From contig CAYMBG010000029.1 in assembly GCA_964388615.1 (NCBI GenBank), positions 1 through 25,280 on the forward strand: a stretch of 25,280 nucleotides of DNA. The letters run 5' to 3'. This stretch comes from SLLW01 sp964388615 (GTDB lineage: Bacteria; Bacteroidota; Rhodothermia; Balneolales; Natronogracilivirgulaceae). The stretch's first letter is position 1. Each line of letters starts with the position of its first letter. The notes beneath the pieces are model-generated. The model was given only the letters and a program-made list of their open reading frames with translations, was not told the DNA's origin and did not search any database. The position numbers and the translations under genes are program-made. Below are positions 16,356-23,214 of the stretch, one piece after another.

Positions 16356-17698
16356 AATATTTTGTAAGAGGAGTGATAATGAACGTATTCATTCTCGCAG
16401 CCATAAATGCTCCGGGTCAGCATATCTCCTCCGGTGTCAACCTGTCACTTGACGGAGGTTTTTACTCCAACAATTACCTGCTACCCTATGTAGCTGACTG
16501 GGACCGCTCCGAGAATACTACCTTCAGCTCTTTTACGCCTTCCGCCTATATTCAGCTTACGGGCAGTGGACGTACGTTGACCGTTAACGGCACCGGACAA
16601 CTGCTTCACTACGCGGGTGACCGCCCTGACCGTGCCGCCGGATTGCTTTCCAGCCGGTTTCAACAGCGTGTCACCTCTTCAGTCTGGCTGCGTGCCGCCG
16701 GGGGCCTCCATTTCTATTCTACATCCGATTACACGTACTCTCAATCCCGGGACATGCAGTGGTTTCAGTTTGCAGCAGAGTGGTTTGCCAGCCCCTTTAC
16801 AAAATTTGAACTGACCGGCGGATCGGCTTATCGCAACTATATCCTTCCGGATTTTGAAAATCTTTATTCCAGCCGGCACCATTCCTACGGCATCGGAACG
16901 GAGTACTGGCCCGGCTTCAGATGGCGCCTCAGAGCAGATTTCCGCAGCAGCCTCTCCCACATAACTACTCCGGGCGACGGATTTTCAACCGCTCTTTCGC
17001 TTTCACACTATACCCGTAGCGGCACCGTATTGATGCTTCAAACCGGACTCGAGCAATACACTTCGGAGTTTCAGGCATTTCCGGATAGTGATCCGGCATT
17101 TTCAACTTCAGCCTTTGCATATGACCAGGGAGCCGTCTTGTCACTGATGAACACACGTCAGCTTACAGCCGAAACAGATACCGCTCCTGATGAAAACATT
17201 ACGCTTACTGACCGTTTTCACCGCTCCACCTTCCAGGTTTCGTATCCGGTCAGCAACCGCATCACAATCACCGGCACCCTATCGGGCTTGCTATGGTTCA
17301 CGGATGAAGATGATGCAATAGAAGCCGACTATAACGTTTCGGCAGGAATTCAAATCCCGTTTTCTATACGGCTCTCCCGTTCAGGTGAGCTTCGCAATTT
17401 GAACTGGGCTTCACGCGAACCTGGAGAAGCCGTTCTGAATGTACACTACCGGGGTGATCAATCGCTCTACATCAGCGGTGATTTCAACGACTGGGACAGA
17501 CCTGGCACACCTCTCCGCCAGACAGGCCGGCACCGCTATAGCATCGAGCTGGAGCTATCGGAAGGTGTGTATGAATATAAAATCAGCAAAAGAAACCGTG
17601 AGCAGCTGGAGTGGATAGAATTGCCGGAGGAAGTACCCACCGTCAGTGACGGATTTGGCGGAGAAAACGGCATGGTTATCATTGACTATGAATTATGA
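16352..17698 (+). CDS. Outer-membrane beta-barrel-like protein with C-terminal glycogen-binding-like domain
   Basis: 448 aa. The N-terminus MKYFVRGVIMNVFILAAINA looks like a short signal peptide, which favours the ATG at 16352 (ATGA overlap with the preceding stop); an ATG at 16379 has a better GAGGAG but would lose the basic n-region. Residues about 25-350 alternate polar and aromatic/hydrophobic residues in many short strands (SSVWLRAAGGLHFYS, WFQFAAEWFASPF, RWRLRADFRSSLSHI), as in outer-membrane barrels. Residues 358-448 form an early-set/CBM48-like domain: LYISGDFNDWDRPGTP, EGVYEYKISKRN, VSDGFGGENGMVII. It aligns by eye with the C-terminal domain of the preceding anti-sigma-like protein (GDF[SN]DWD, and DGFG-x-x-N near the end). 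No specific family was recognised for the barrel part. It is coupled to both neighbours by ATGA overlaps. Confidence 0.7.
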   Translation: MKYFVRGVIMNVFILAAINAPGQHISSGVNLSLDGGFYSNNYLLPYVADWDRSENTTFSSFTPSAYIQLTGSGRTLTVNGTGQLLHYAGDRPDRAAGLLSSRFQQRVTSSVWLRAAGGLHFYSTSDYTYSQSRDMQWFQFAAEWFASPFTKFELTGGSAYRNYILPDFENLYSSRHHSYGIGTEYWPGFRWRLRADFRSSLSHITTPGDGFSTALSLSHYTRSGTVLMLQTGLEQYTSEFQAFPDSDPAFSTSAFAYDQGAVLSLMNTRQLTAETDTAPDENITLTDRFHRSTFQVSYPVSNRITITGTLSGLLWFTDEDDAIEADYNVSAGIQIPFSIRLSRSGELRNLNWASREPGEAVLNVHYRGDQSLYISGDFNDWDRPGTPLRQTGRHRYSIELELSEGVYEYKISKRNREQLEWIELPEEVPTVSDGFGGENGMVIIDYEL

Positions 17699-18702
17699 AA
17701 TTACTTATGAGATCAAAAACAAAATACCACATTAATAAACCCGGACTTTCGGCATACCTCCGATTTCCTGTTTCATTACTGCTATTTGGTATCCTCTTAC
17801 TTACTGCGGAATACGGTATAGGACAACCCGGCAACCGCTTTCAGGAAATTATGGATAAGGGTGCAGAAGCAGGAATTGCAGAAGAGCGTATGGAAGCGCT
17901 GATCAGCCGGGGGCAAAACCGGGGATTGGATGCCGATGAGCTGGATCGCCTGATGGAGGCTCCCATTTCCATAGCCGATCGGGGGCTGCCCTATCACCCG
18001 CTCATTAAAAAATATATGGAAGGCATGGCCAAAGGAGTTCCTCCCGGATCCATTCAGCAGGTACTTGATAATATGGCTAATGGCCTCATACGGTCGGCTG
18101 ATCTGGTCGATCCCTGGGTCACCCGCAACGAAGTGCAACAAATGCTGGAAAGAGAAACCGGAGGCCGGGAAATAGATGCCGCCACCCGTCGATTTCGCAA
18201 CCAGGTTCTTGAGAGTACTTCCTATGCCTTACAACTCGGCTTGGGTGAAGAGACCCTCTCCGGTTTTCTGGATCAGTTGACCAGTGAACAAGCTACCGAA
18301 CGAAGTGGTATGAACGCTATCGCTTCCGCCATACGTACCTTGCCGGATCTTCCAGGCGCTCACGACAGTCCGGAGATGGGAAGCAGGTTGCTGGTCAGAG
18401 TTCTGAACGCCGGGTTCAGTGCCCATGAGATCCAGCAATTACCGGATGCGTTCCACTCCGCACAATTTCGCAGTCAGCTGCCTGCAGAAAACATCGCAAG
18501 GGGCATGGAGCGTCAGATGGAACGCGGCATGCCACCCGAACATATTCTGGACAATGTATTCAAGGGCAATGTGGGTGGAGGGCCACCCGGCTTTACGCCA
18601 CCTGGACTTGGCGACACCGAAGGTGAAGGGGAAGGGGAAGGGCGCGGACGTGGACCTGGACGCGACCAGGGCGGCCCCCCTGATTCCCCGCCGGGACAGT
18701 AA
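17695..18702 (+). CDS. Secreted helical protein of unknown function with Gly/Arg/Pro-rich tail
   Basis: 335 aa; no characterised family recognised. Starts in an ATGA overlap with the barrel gene. An N-terminal signal or anchor segment is visible at about residues 23-44 (YLRFPVSLLLFGILLLTAEYG followed by IGQ). The body is almost entirely predicted helix, with recurrent 'G-x-x-x-G-[VM]-P-P-x-x-I' phrases: MAKGVPPGSIQQVLDN at about residues 110-125 and MERGMPPEHILDNVF at about 277-291, suggesting a degenerate repeat. The last 30 residues are low complexity (EGEGEGEG, then RGRGPGRD and PPDSPPGQ). Last gene of the sigma operon. The context suggests a periplasmic or surface effector or modulator of the sensing system, but nothing in the sequence gives an activity. 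Confidence 0.8.
   Translation: MKLLMRSKTKYHINKPGLSAYLRFPVSLLLFGILLLTAEYGIGQPGNRFQEIMDKGAEAGIAEERMEALISRGQNRGLDADELDRLMEAPISIADRGLPYHPLIKKYMEGMAKGVPPGSIQQVLDNMANGLIRSADLVDPWVTRNEVQQMLERETGGREIDAATRRFRNQVLESTSYALQLGLGEETLSGFLDQLTSEQATERSGMNAIASAIRTLPDLPGAHDSPEMGSRLLVRVLNAGFSAHEIQQLPDAFHSAQFRSQLPAENIARGMERQMERGMPPEHILDNVFKGNVGGGPPGFTPPGLGDTEGEGEGEGRGRGPGRDQGGPPDSPPGQ
18619..18642 (+). repeat. Short tandem repeat, four GAAGGN hexamers
   Basis: Four tandem 6-base units (one GAAGGT, three GAAGGG) encode Glu-Gly four times in the C-terminal tail of the secreted helical protein. Six-base units keep frame, so copy number could vary without breaking the gene. Confidence 0.8.
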
Positions 18703-18718
18703 AGAATGTCATTTATCT

Positions 18719-18744
18719 TGTAACTATATGCTCCGGCAAACGTC
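18719..18744 (+). promoter_or_regulatory. Candidate ECF-type promoter upstream of the DUF4382 lipoprotein gene (TGTAAC-N16-CGTC)
   Basis: TGTAAC at 18719-18724, 16-base spacer, CGTC at 18741-18744. It shares CTTGTAACT and CGTCT with the site ahead of the sigma gene. It lies 17 bases after the stop of the fourth operon gene, and the predicted start leaves a leader of about 40 bases to the ATG at 18794, with GAGGA a few bases before it. Confidence 0.5.
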
Positions 18745-18793
18745 TCACGGGTGAATCTGAAAAAGATTAAACCATTAATATCACGAGGATCTC

Positions 18794-19631
18794 ATGATAA
18801 ATAATAAAACATCAACACCATCTGTGCGGCATTACTTACTTCATCCCATGCTTTTTATGCTGTTTATGCTGATTTCGCTTCAGGCTTGCGATCAACAATC
18901 CACAGCACCTTCCGATGGCACGGGCACGATGAAGGTCATGCTTCACGACAATCCAGGTGACTTTCAAGAAGTGTGGATCGATATAGAGTCCGTTCAAGTT
19001 AATCCCAACCAGCTCGGAGAAGCTAACCAGGATGAAGAATCCACATGGACCGTCATCAATGAACCCCAACAAAGATACAATTTGCTGGAGCTGGTCAACG
19101 GCGCCCGGGAAGTCTTGGGCGAAGCCGAACTTGAAGCCGGTTATTATCGTCAAATCCGGTTGATTCTTGGAGATGATAACACCGTTGTGGTCGATGACAG
19201 TACCTATCAGCTTCAAACCCCCTCGGCACAGCAATCCGGATTAAAAATCAAAATCGACACTGAGATTGAGGAAGGAATGAACTATGAGCTCAACCTTGAT
19301 TTTGACGTGGCGCGGTCGATTGTACATAAAGGAGGTGGTGCTTCCAATAATCCGGCANNNNNNNNNNNNNNNNNNNNNNNNNNNNNNNNNNNNNNNNNNN
19401 NNNNNNNNNNNNNNNNNNNNNNNNNNNNNNNNNNNNNNNNNNNNNNNNNNNNNNNNNGCCTCTACCAGGCCCGAAGAAAACACCGGTGCTTTTCGATTGA
19501 TGGGACTACCTGAAGACACCTACACCATCTCTGTCGAGCCTGTATCCGAAGCTTATGAATCGGTAGAAGTACAAGATGTTACGGTTACTGCCGGCGAAAA
19601 CCATGACCTGGGAACGATTCCTATCGAATAA
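18794..19631 (+). CDS. DUF4382 domain-containing lipoprotein, interrupted by a sequence gap
   Basis: Signal peptide with lipobox ending LQAC (Cys32), so probably a lipoprotein. Residues about 43-185 match the DUF4382 pattern: GTMKVMLHDNPGDFQEVWIDIESVQVN, then YNLLELVNGAREVLGEAELEAGYYRQIRLILGD and a final 'YELNLDFDVARSIV'. After 188 codons there are 100 N (19358-19457); beyond them the frame resumes as AFRLMGLPEDTYTISVEP...GTIPIE, a small carboxypeptidase-regulatory-like beta domain common at the C-terminus of this family. The two halves are in register only if the missing length is a multiple of three, so 100 is a placeholder. Function of DUF4382 is unknown. A possible ECF promoter precedes it and a strong terminator follows, so it may be a separate unit of the same regulon. 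Confidence 0.82.
19358..19457. other. Run of 100 N inside the DUF4382 lipoprotein gene
   Basis: Placeholder gap; the flanks (ending TCCGGCA and beginning GCCTCTACC) share no overlap, so sequence is really missing. The frame requires a multiple of three bases. From the usual family layout I would guess 100-200 bases. Confidence 0.95.
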
Positions 19632-19660
19632 CAGCCCTCAATATATCACGTAACAAGAGG

Positions 19661-19697
19661 TCCGGTGGCGATGCAGCATGTCGCACCGGATTTTTTT
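19661..19697 (+). terminator. Intrinsic terminator after the DUF4382 gene
   Basis: TCCGGTGGCGA (19661-19671) pairs with TCGCACCGGA (19681-19690) with one bulged G, around a 9-base loop, and is followed directly by seven T at 19691-19697. Strong GC-rich stem plus T tract on the plus strand. The opposing creatininase gene ends at 19700, so the T tract sits almost on its stop codon. Confidence 0.85.
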
Positions 19698-19699
19698 AT

Positions 19700-20470
19700 T
19701 TAATCAGACTCATATAGGTCATCGGGGTCAGTCCCCGCCAGATCTACCAGAAAACCGGCAATATTGCGGGTTGTTACCTCAATAAAACGCTCCCCTTTTT
19801 CGGCAGAAGCGTTTGCCGGGTTTCCAACTCCGGTATCATACGTCGCTTCACTCCACTCTCTTGGAGTCCAGGCCCATCCCTCCTTCATAGCCTTGAGTCT
19901 GAATGAACGCTCCTTGCCATCTCCTGCTTCATGCAACGGACGTACAAGATCAGGTCGCACATGCATTACCGCACTGGTTTCAAACTCTCCGGCATGATCA
20001 CCAGGTTCCGAAAAAAAGGCATTCCAATCAGCCGACCGGTACCAGTCGATGACACACAGAAACAGGTCGACCTCTACCTGGAGCTCACGGATCATCTGCC
20101 GGAAATGATTGCCGCCATGACCGTTGAGAAGGACCAGCTTACGAATACCCTGGGCATCCAGTGACCTTGCGATATCGCCAAGCACCGCCTCCTGGGTGGA
20201 TGGGTTCATATTAATGGCAAATGGAAAATCCAACATGCCGGTTTGAACACCGTAGGGAATCGCGGGTATTATACCGACTTTGGCCCCATCATCCCAGGCC
20301 AGCCGGCCGGCTTCATCCGCAACATATTCGACGTCGATGGTATCCGTACCATAAGGCAGGTGATAGTTATGTGGCTCCGTAGCCCCCCAGGGCAGAACGG
20401 CCACTTCATAATCGATCTGTTTTACAGTTTTCCAATTGGTTTCACCAATCAGCCAGGGTTTATCCGTCAT
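19700..20470 (-). CDS. Creatininase family amidohydrolase-like protein
   Basis: 256 aa, cytoplasmic, no signal peptide. The metal-binding pattern of the creatininase fold is present: LPWGATEPHNYHLPYGTD with Glu32, His34 and Asp43; NGHGGN at about 116-121 with His118; and GDHAGEFETS at about 157-166 with the late Glu. The second position after the first His is Asn rather than the more common Gly. Members hydrolyse small amides or lactams (creatinine, formamides in coenzyme or mycofactocin pathways), and many in sugar-use loci have no known substrate. It is the last gene of a likely manD-yjbQ-creatininase operon; only 9 bases separate it from yjbQ. Confidence 0.88.
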   Translation of the reverse strand: MTDKPWLIGETNWKTVKQIDYEVAVLPWGATEPHNYHLPYGTDTIDVEYVADEAGRLAWDDGAKVGIIPAIPYGVQTGMLDFPFAINMNPSTQEAVLGDIARSLDAQGIRKLVLLNGHGGNHFRQMIRELQVEVDLFLCVIDWYRSADWNAFFSEPGDHAGEFETSAVMHVRPDLVRPLHEAGDGKERSFRLKAMKEGWAWTPREWSEATYDTGVGNPANASAEKGERFIEVTTRNIAGFLVDLAGTDPDDLYESD

Positions 20471-20479
20471 ATTGCTCCA

Positions 20480-20932
20480 TTACTTGTGTTTACCGACAAC
20501 CTGCACCACAACATGCCGGTCACGTGGTCGATTATCATGATCCAGTAACACTATCTGTTGCCAGGTTCCAAGAATGCAACTGCCATCACGAATGGGCACC
20601 GTTATCCCCGGTCCCATAAAAGTGCTTCGAATGTGCGAAAACCCGTTATCATCACCCCAGGTTTGGGAGTGATGGGAGTGCATTCGCTCTGAAGCAAAAT
20701 CCTCGAGTTTCTCCTGAATATCCTTTACAAGAGCCGGCTCATACTCCATGGTCGAGATGGAGGCGGTAGAACCGACTGCAAAAATATGACAAAACCCCTC
20801 GTGGATCCCGGATTGGTTTACGATAGAATGGACTTTTGAGGAGAGGTCGTGGATATCGGAAAAACCCGCCGTTTTGAGATGTATATCATCGGTATGAATA
20901 TGCATATGAAAAATATTTTTTTTGTCACTCAT
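20480..20932 (-). CDS. YjbQ family protein (UPF0047, secondary thiamine-phosphate synthase-like)
   Basis: 150 aa, cytoplasmic. Family hallmarks are visible: GFCHIFAVGSTASISTMEYEP, then HSHHSQTWGDDNGFSHIRSTFMGP and ILGTWQQIVLLDHDNRPRDRHVVVQV at the end. These hold the conserved His/Glu/Gln cluster of the trimeric YjbQ fold. E. coli YjbQ has weak thiamine-phosphate synthase activity, probably not its main role. I chose ATG 20932 (MSDKKNIFHMHIHT); an in-frame TTG at 20962 adds ten residues not expected in the family. It is between manD (88 bases upstream) and the creatininase gene (9 bases downstream) on the same strand. Confidence 0.9.
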   Translation of the reverse strand: MSDKKNIFHMHIHTDDIHLKTAGFSDIHDLSSKVHSIVNQSGIHEGFCHIFAVGSTASISTMEYEPALVKDIQEKLEDFASERMHSHHSQTWGDDNGFSHIRSTFMGPGITVPIRDGSCILGTWQQIVLLDHDNRPRDRHVVVQVVGKHK

Positions 20933-21020
20933 AATGGATTCGTCATTCCCAGGTATCCGCAAAATCTGCAGTACTGAAGTATAACGTAATATCAGAACAT
21001 TTCAATAACACCGGGACAAA

Positions 21021-21910
21021 CTACCAGTTAAACAGCGTGCCGTCCTCTTTTCTGTTAACCGGAAGATAGGCTGGTTCGTAAGGATATTTTTTCGCCATCT
21101 TCTCATCGATATCAACACCAAGTCCGGGAGCCTCTCCGGGATAAAAATAACCTTCCTGAAAATAATATTCATGGGGAAACACCTCTTCGGTTTCCCGGGA
21201 GTGTGGCATGTGCTCCTGGATACCGAAATTATTAATAGCTATATCAAAATGGAGTGCGGCGGCCATCGTCACCGGTGAAAGGTCCGTTGCGCCATGACAA
21301 CCCGTCCGGACATGATACAGCTCCGCAAAAGCGGCGACTTTCCTTAAATGGCTGATGCCACCCGCATGCANNNNNNNNNNNNNNNNNNNNNNNNNNNNNN
21401 NNNNNNNNNNNNNNNNNNNNNNNNNNNNNNNNNNNNNNNNNNNNNNNNNNNNNNNNNNNNNNNNNNNNNNCGTACCGCTTTGTATCCCATTTCAAGATGA
21501 CGGCCTACCTCTTCCACTGTTTGGCCAATATCTTTTCCGTTGGCATGACTGTAAACCATCACCCCCGTCCGGCTTTTTCCACCCAGCAGATTATAAACCG
21601 GGGTATTCAACACTTTGCCTTTGATATCCCATAACGCCATATCCACAGCGGCTATAGCCGACATGGTTACAGGTCCCCGGCGCCAGTAAGCACCCTTGTA
21701 GAGATATTGCCAGATATCCTCAATTTCGGAAGGATCGCGATCGATCAGACAGGGTGCCACATGATCCTCCAGATAAGACGCAACCGCTAACTCCCGGCCG
21801 TTTAACGTAGCATCCCCAACACCGTACACCCCTTGGTCGGTCTCTATCTTGAAAGTCACAAAATTTCTGCCGGGACTGCAGACAATCACTTTTGTGTTGG
21901 TAATGTTCAT
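21021..21910 (-). CDS. manD: D-mannonate dehydratase (ManD, enolase superfamily), interrupted by a sequence gap
   Basis: Mg-dependent dehydratase of the mandelate racemase subgroup that converts D-mannonate to 2-keto-3-deoxygluconate; some relatives act on D-gluconate or are inactive on both. The N-terminal half (MNITNTKVIVCSPGRNFVTF... to GYKAV, 146 codons) and the C-terminal half (HAGGISHLRKV...RTGCHGATDLSPV...NNFGIQEHM...GTLFNW, 115 codons) are typical ManD. I chose ATG 21910 over the longer 21931 because MNIT fits the family start. The middle is lost in the 100 N at 21371-21470. Comparison with about 402 aa for ManD says roughly 140 residues, about 420 bases, are missing, including the metal-ligand Glu residues and catalytic Tyr/His. 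The catalytic Arg codon (147) begins at the gap edge, and the His of RTGCHG is present. The last residue is Trp, as in many family members. Confidence 0.9.
21371..21470. other. Run of 100 N inside manD
   Basis: Placeholder gap. The flanks do not overlap each other, and rejoining the frame requires a missing length of 3n+2 bases, which 100 is not. The family length predicts about 420 missing bases. Confidence 0.95.
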
Positions 21911-21948
21911 ATCCTGATTTTTTTCTGGCATTGTAATGAGATCATGAT

Positions 21949-21963
21949 ATCGTTAAAAACGAT
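21949..21963. promoter_or_regulatory. Perfect inverted repeat upstream of manD, candidate operator
   Basis: ATCGTT-AAA-AACGAT, a perfect 6-bp inverted repeat with a 3-base centre, 39-53 bases upstream of the chosen manD start in the 222-base divergent region shared with the aldo/keto reductase gene. Size and symmetry fit a LacI- or GntR-type operator. No regulator gene is in the window. Confidence 0.4.
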
Positions 21964-22046
21964 CATTTTCAATCACATCACAGAACAAAAACTAATAAAA
22001 CAACGCCATATCCATGATTCTTTTTACCATTACATCGAATTTTTTT

Positions 22047-22075
22047 TTGGCTAAAACCTGCTACCTTGTTATAGT
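22047..22075 (+). promoter_or_regulatory. Candidate promoter for the aldo/keto reductase gene
   Basis: TTGGCT at 22047-22052, 17-base spacer, TATAGT at 22070-22075: 4/6 and 5/6 matches to the general sigma-70 -35/-10 elements at ideal spacing, 57 bases before the ATG at 22133. Housekeeping promoters in this group often look different, so this is tentative. Confidence 0.3.
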
Positions 22076-22132
22076 GCAGAAGAACAAAAATTTCGTTATC
22101 GCAACACATTCACCAAAACACACAGACTGGAT

Positions 22133-23116
22133 ATGAAACGCAGAACACTCGGATATAACGGACCTCAAATTACGGAATGCGGACTCGGTTGCTGGCAGCT
22201 TGGTGGTGGATGGGGCCATCCCTGGGATGATCGAATTGCCCAGGAAATTCTGGAAACCTCCTATCAATTGGGCATTCGATTTTTTGATACCGCCGATGTC
22301 TATGGTGACGGTAACAGCGAAAGCGAAGCCTCCATCGGCTCATTTATCAAAAAGCGGGCCGATCCATTTGTTGCTACCAAACTTGGAAGAAAAGGGATTT
22401 ACCCGGATGGATATTCGCGCCAATCTCTTCTTGACGCCACCAAAGAATCGCTTGGACGTCTTGGAGTGGAAAAGCTGAACCTTACCCAGCTTCATTGTGT
22501 ACCACCTGAGGTGCTACGCGAGGGGAAGGTATTTGACTGGCTGCGTGAACAACAGGAAATGGGGCTTATTGAACGGTTTGGAGCCAGTGTAGAGACCGTG
22601 GAAGAAGGGCTGATTTGCCTGGAGCAGGAAGGCTTAGCCTCTCTGCAGATCATTTTCAATATTTTTCGTCAAAAGCCCTTGAAAGAACTCTTGCCCAAGG
22701 CTTATGAAAAGGGAGTCGGCATTATCGTCAGGCTACCCCTGGCCAGCGGCCTGCTTAGCGGAAAAATGAAACCCGATACCACCTTCCGTGAAGGAGACCA
22801 CCGAAACTTTAATCGCGATGGGGAGGTATTTAATGTCGGAGAAACTTTTGCCGGATTACCTTTCAACAAAGGGGTTGCTTTGGCCGAAGAACTCAAAAGC
22901 ATGGTTCCCGAGGGAATGACCGTGGCTCAAATGGCTTTAAGATGGATTCTGGATCACAAAGAAGTCACCACTGTAATCCCGGGCGCAAGCTCAAAATTAC
23001 AGGCTCAGCAAAATGCCGCTGTCTCCCAAATGCCCCCGCTCTCAAAAGCTCTTCATGCGCATCTCGCTGATTTTTATGAACAAAACGTGCACAATCATAT
23101 ACGCGGCGGCTATTAA
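22133..23116 (+). CDS. Aldo/keto reductase
   Basis: 327-aa NAD(P)H-dependent oxidoreductase with a TIM-barrel fold, cytoplasmic. The catalytic tetrad is visible: Asp52 and Tyr57 (FFDTADVYGDG), Lys83 (ATKLGRK) and His121 (TQLHCVPP). The cofactor-binding end is present as TTVIPGASSKLQAQQN near residues 282-297. The start MKRRTLGYNGPQITECGLGCW is the typical first strand of the family. Length is normal. It is divergent from manD, with 222 bases between. In such settings these enzymes often reduce or oxidise sugars or sugar lactones (AKR families near sugar-acid genes), but the substrate cannot be read from sequence. Confidence 0.93.
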   Translation: MKRRTLGYNGPQITECGLGCWQLGGGWGHPWDDRIAQEILETSYQLGIRFFDTADVYGDGNSESEASIGSFIKKRADPFVATKLGRKGIYPDGYSRQSLLDATKESLGRLGVEKLNLTQLHCVPPEVLREGKVFDWLREQQEMGLIERFGASVETVEEGLICLEQEGLASLQIIFNIFRQKPLKELLPKAYEKGVGIIVRLPLASGLLSGKMKPDTTFREGDHRNFNRDGEVFNVGETFAGLPFNKGVALAEELKSMVPEGMTVAQMALRWILDHKEVTTVIPGASSKLQAQQNAAVSQMPPLSKALHAHLADFYEQNVHNHIRGGY

Positions 23117-23214
23117 TAAAAAAATATGCATAAAACCTCATAAAATCGTAAACTTATAAGCTTCAAATATTAAAACTCCTGTTTTTATTTCAATATTATT
23201 AAATATTACACAAC

